Shown here: piece by piece, positions 21,819 through 23,322 of the stretch
How the letters are laid out: every line of letters starts with the position of its first letter
Numbering within the stretch: the first letter of the stretch is position 1
NCBI GenBank assembly: GCA_900551675.1
Contig: URXH01000022.1
Location: 1 to 23,322, forward strand
Source: an uncultured bacterium
GTDB taxonomy: Bacteria > Cyanobacteriota > Vampirovibrionia > Gastranaerophilales > Gastranaerophilaceae
DNA: 23,322 nucleotides
Reading direction: 5' to 3'
Notes under the pieces: generated by a model
Seen by the model: only the letters and a program-made list of their open reading frames with translations
Told to the model about the DNA's origin: nothing
Database searches by the model: none
Program-made: the position numbers and the translations under genes

Positions 21819-22349
21819 ATGCTGAAATATTTTCTGTTACTTATTGTAATATTTTTCACAATACCTGTTTACGGGCAGACAGTTTTGACAGGTGAAGTTA
21901 ACTATAATATTCAATCAGAAAAAGAAGAATTGTTTAACACTCCGCGCAAAAAACTTGATTCTTTTCTTGTTGCAAAAAACATAACTGACAAAAATAATAT
22001 TGAAAACTTAAAATATTCTTTAAAAGGCAATGTTGAGCTGAAAGACAGAACTTTAGCATTTTTTTCCGATTCCACTTATGCTGTAATGTATTATAGCGAT
22101 ATGTATCACGTCTGGTATTATTCAAAAAACGGAAAACTTATTTATACGGAAGAAAAAGACGCGCTTGAATACCCTTACAAATCCTATAAATATACCATTT
22201 CAGGCAGACTGGTCAATATGGGGCTGCGTGTATCAAAAGATGAAACCTTCATTTATACACCTCAAGGTAGGCTTATCGCTCACTGGCTGAAGGACAAGGC
22301 TTACGATGAATACGGAAATGTTATTATGACAAGAAAATATTCTGAATAA
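21819..22349 (+). CDS. Exported protein with MORN-like C-terminal repeats
   Basis: A 176-residue protein. MLKYFLLLIVIFFTIPVYGQ is a signal peptide. The mature part begins TVLTGEVNYN and a charged helix region follows. The C-terminal half has short Gly/Tyr repeats (YYSKNGKLIYTEE, YTISGRLVNMG, YTPQGRLIAHW, YDEYGNVIMTRKY) that resemble MORN or YD-type beta hairpins. They also recall the repeat protein at 10696-11583, though they differ from it. A weak promoter (TTGACT near 21785) precedes it. The function is unknown; it is probably secreted or on the envelope. Confidence 0.75.
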   Translation: MLKYFLLLIVIFFTIPVYGQTVLTGEVNYNIQSEKEELFNTPRKKLDSFLVAKNITDKNNIENLKYSLKGNVELKDRTLAFFSDSTYAVMYYSDMYHVWYYSKNGKLIYTEEKDALEYPYKSYKYTISGRLVNMGLRVSKDETFIYTPQGRLIAHWLKDKAYDEYGNVIMTRKYSE

Positions 22350-22376
22350 AAAAAACGGCATAATGCCGTTTTTTTT
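22348..22376. terminator. Bidirectional terminator at convergent gene ends
   Basis: AAAAAAAACGGCA (22348-22360) pairs perfectly with TGCCGTTTTTTTT (22364-22376) around TAA. It overlaps the last bases of both flanking genes and serves both. Confidence 0.9.
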
Positions 22377-23238
22377 ATTTCAAGTTCCAGAAATATCTCT
22401 GAAATTTTTCTTTTAGGCTTAATTTTCTAAATTCGTCTTTTTGGACGGATTCTATTTCAAAAGGTTCGGGCTGAACGGTTCTTGCAAATTTTATATCAGG
22501 TTCGCCGAAAAGCATCACATAAGATGCCTTGTAACCTTTCGGAACTTTCAAATAATCTGACAATTCAGGCATAATAAGAAGGCAAAATTCCGCAAGACCG
22601 CACCAGCAGGTTCCGATATTCATACTTTGAGCATAAAGTTCAAAATAGCTCAATGCAATCATAGGATCAACATTGTAACAGGGGGCATCTACAGGTGTTG
22701 AGACGACCACCATGTGAGGAGCGCCTCTGAATACTATATCTTCACCGTTAAGAAAAACGTTAGCATATTTGCTGAATTTGTTTGCAATAGCTTTAACAGG
22801 CTTTTTTGTTAATGCATCAAGAATTTTTTTATTAACATAAGAGCGGAATTCGTTCATAACTTCAATATCATCAATAAATGCGAAATGAAGTTTATGAAAA
22901 TTACAGCCTGTCGGCACAAATTTCAGCATATCTTTAAGCTTCTGCATCTTAGCCTGCGCAAGATTTTCCTGCTTATAATGCCTGCAGCTTCTTCTTGATT
23001 TAATCAAATTCAAAATCATTTCTGGGTTCTGAAAGTAAATTTTGTCTGAATTTTCAGGATTTTTACCGCAGACAGATATTGCCCCGACAGGACAGACAGC
23101 AAGACAGTGCTGGCATTTAAAGCATTTTTTCTCATCAATTTCAGGGAATTTTTCATCATTAAATTTTAGAGCCTTCGCAGAACAGTCTTTAACACAAAGC
23201 CCGCAATGAATACATTTTTCCTTATCAACTTCAAACAT
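22375..23238 (-). CDS. Ferredoxin-nitroreductase fusion protein
   Basis: A 287-residue protein. Residues 1-56 form a 2[4Fe-4S] ferredoxin domain: Cys9, 12, 15, 19 (CIHCGLCVKDC) and Cys39, 42, 45, 49 (CFKCQHCLAVC). Residues 73-270 form an FMN-dependent nitroreductase domain, beginning ILNLIKSRRSCRHYK and including CNFHKLHFAFIDD and NIGTCWCGLAEF. Such fusions occur widely in anaerobes and pass electrons from ferredoxin-type clusters to flavin. The natural acceptor is unknown. The start is uncertain between ATG 23238 and GTG 23247, both near AGGAAGG. A TATAAT box on the minus strand at 23278-23283 is the likely -10. Confidence 0.9.
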   Translation of the reverse strand: MFEVDKEKCIHCGLCVKDCSAKALKFNDEKFPEIDEKKCFKCQHCLAVCPVGAISVCGKNPENSDKIYFQNPEMILNLIKSRRSCRHYKQENLAQAKMQKLKDMLKFVPTGCNFHKLHFAFIDDIEVMNEFRSYVNKKILDALTKKPVKAIANKFSKYANVFLNGEDIVFRGAPHMVVVSTPVDAPCYNVDPMIALSYFELYAQSMNIGTCWCGLAEFCLLIMPELSDYLKVPKGYKASYVMLFGEPDIKFARTVQPEPFEIESVQKDEFRKLSLKEKFQRYFWNLK

Positions 23239-23277
23239 AATTTCCACCGCCTTCCTAAATAATAAATTTACTTTTTA

Positions 23278-23283
23278 ATTATA
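23278..23283 (-). promoter_or_regulatory. Likely -10 box of the nitroreductase gene
   Basis: A perfect TATAAT on the minus strand, 39 bp upstream of the ATG at 23238. No convincing -35 hexamer was found at 17 bp. Confidence 0.35.
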
Positions 23284-23322
23284 CAAGAAAAAATTATTAA
23301 TGATATAATTTTTAATATGAAA

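Overview
The window looks like AT-rich chromosomal DNA from a Gram-negative-type bacterium of the gut Melainabacteria/Vampirovibrionia (Gastranaerophilales-like). This placement is inferred from several things together. The base composition is low in GC. There is an lpxA gene, so a lipid A-type envelope is likely. Several otherwise unrelated proteins begin with a short leader of the form MK-I-x-x-I-S-F (MKIEKISFYN, MKIQSISYYS, MSIDKIAFQS). A DUF2963-like repeat protein is also present. No database search was possible. No phage, insertion sequence, integrase or CRISPR array was seen.

Layout. Positions 1-292 hold non-coding DNA with hairpins. A minus-strand run follows: lpxA (2480-3286), an M29 aminopeptidase, a GNAT acetyltransferase and a small hypothetical protein, the last three tightly packed. 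Next on the minus strand come rimI, bioY, an odd membrane-anchored amidohydrolase and a 530-residue unknown protein (3555-7512). A divergent diguanylate cyclase with a degenerate receiver domain (7744-8616) is followed by tRNA-Glu(CTC), an exported glycine-zipper protein, an HSL-type esterase, a DUF2963-like repeat protein, a zinc alcohol dehydrogenase, a YvlD-type membrane protein and a small anchored Cys-containing protein (8723-13743).

The most distinctive block is 13815-18716. It is a compact six-gene lipid/polyketide locus arranged as two divergent transcription units whose start codons are only 14 bp apart. The minus-strand unit encodes a chain-length-factor-like ketosynthase relative and a PlsC-type acyltransferase. 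The plus-strand unit encodes ketosynthase, hotdog dehydratase, ketoreductase and a second ketosynthase, each overlapping the next by 4 bp. The order KS-DH-KR-KS is that of the apeO-P-Q-R core of aryl polyene/flexirubin clusters. No acyl carrier protein, starter-unit ligase or exporter is present in the window, so the set would need partners elsewhere. The first ketosynthase carries about 35 extra residues encoded by palindromic repeat DNA.

The right end holds a YkpA/YbiT-type ABC-F ATPase, a likely 57-residue ORF, two exported proteins of unknown function and a ferredoxin-nitroreductase fusion. Non-coding repeats are frequent. They include duplicated leader modules before lpxA and before the diguanylate cyclase gene, a branched palindrome before the alcohol dehydrogenase, a MITE-like inverted repeat at 21439-21551 and short tandem repeats. 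These repeats and the ape-like locus are the parts most worth a second look.
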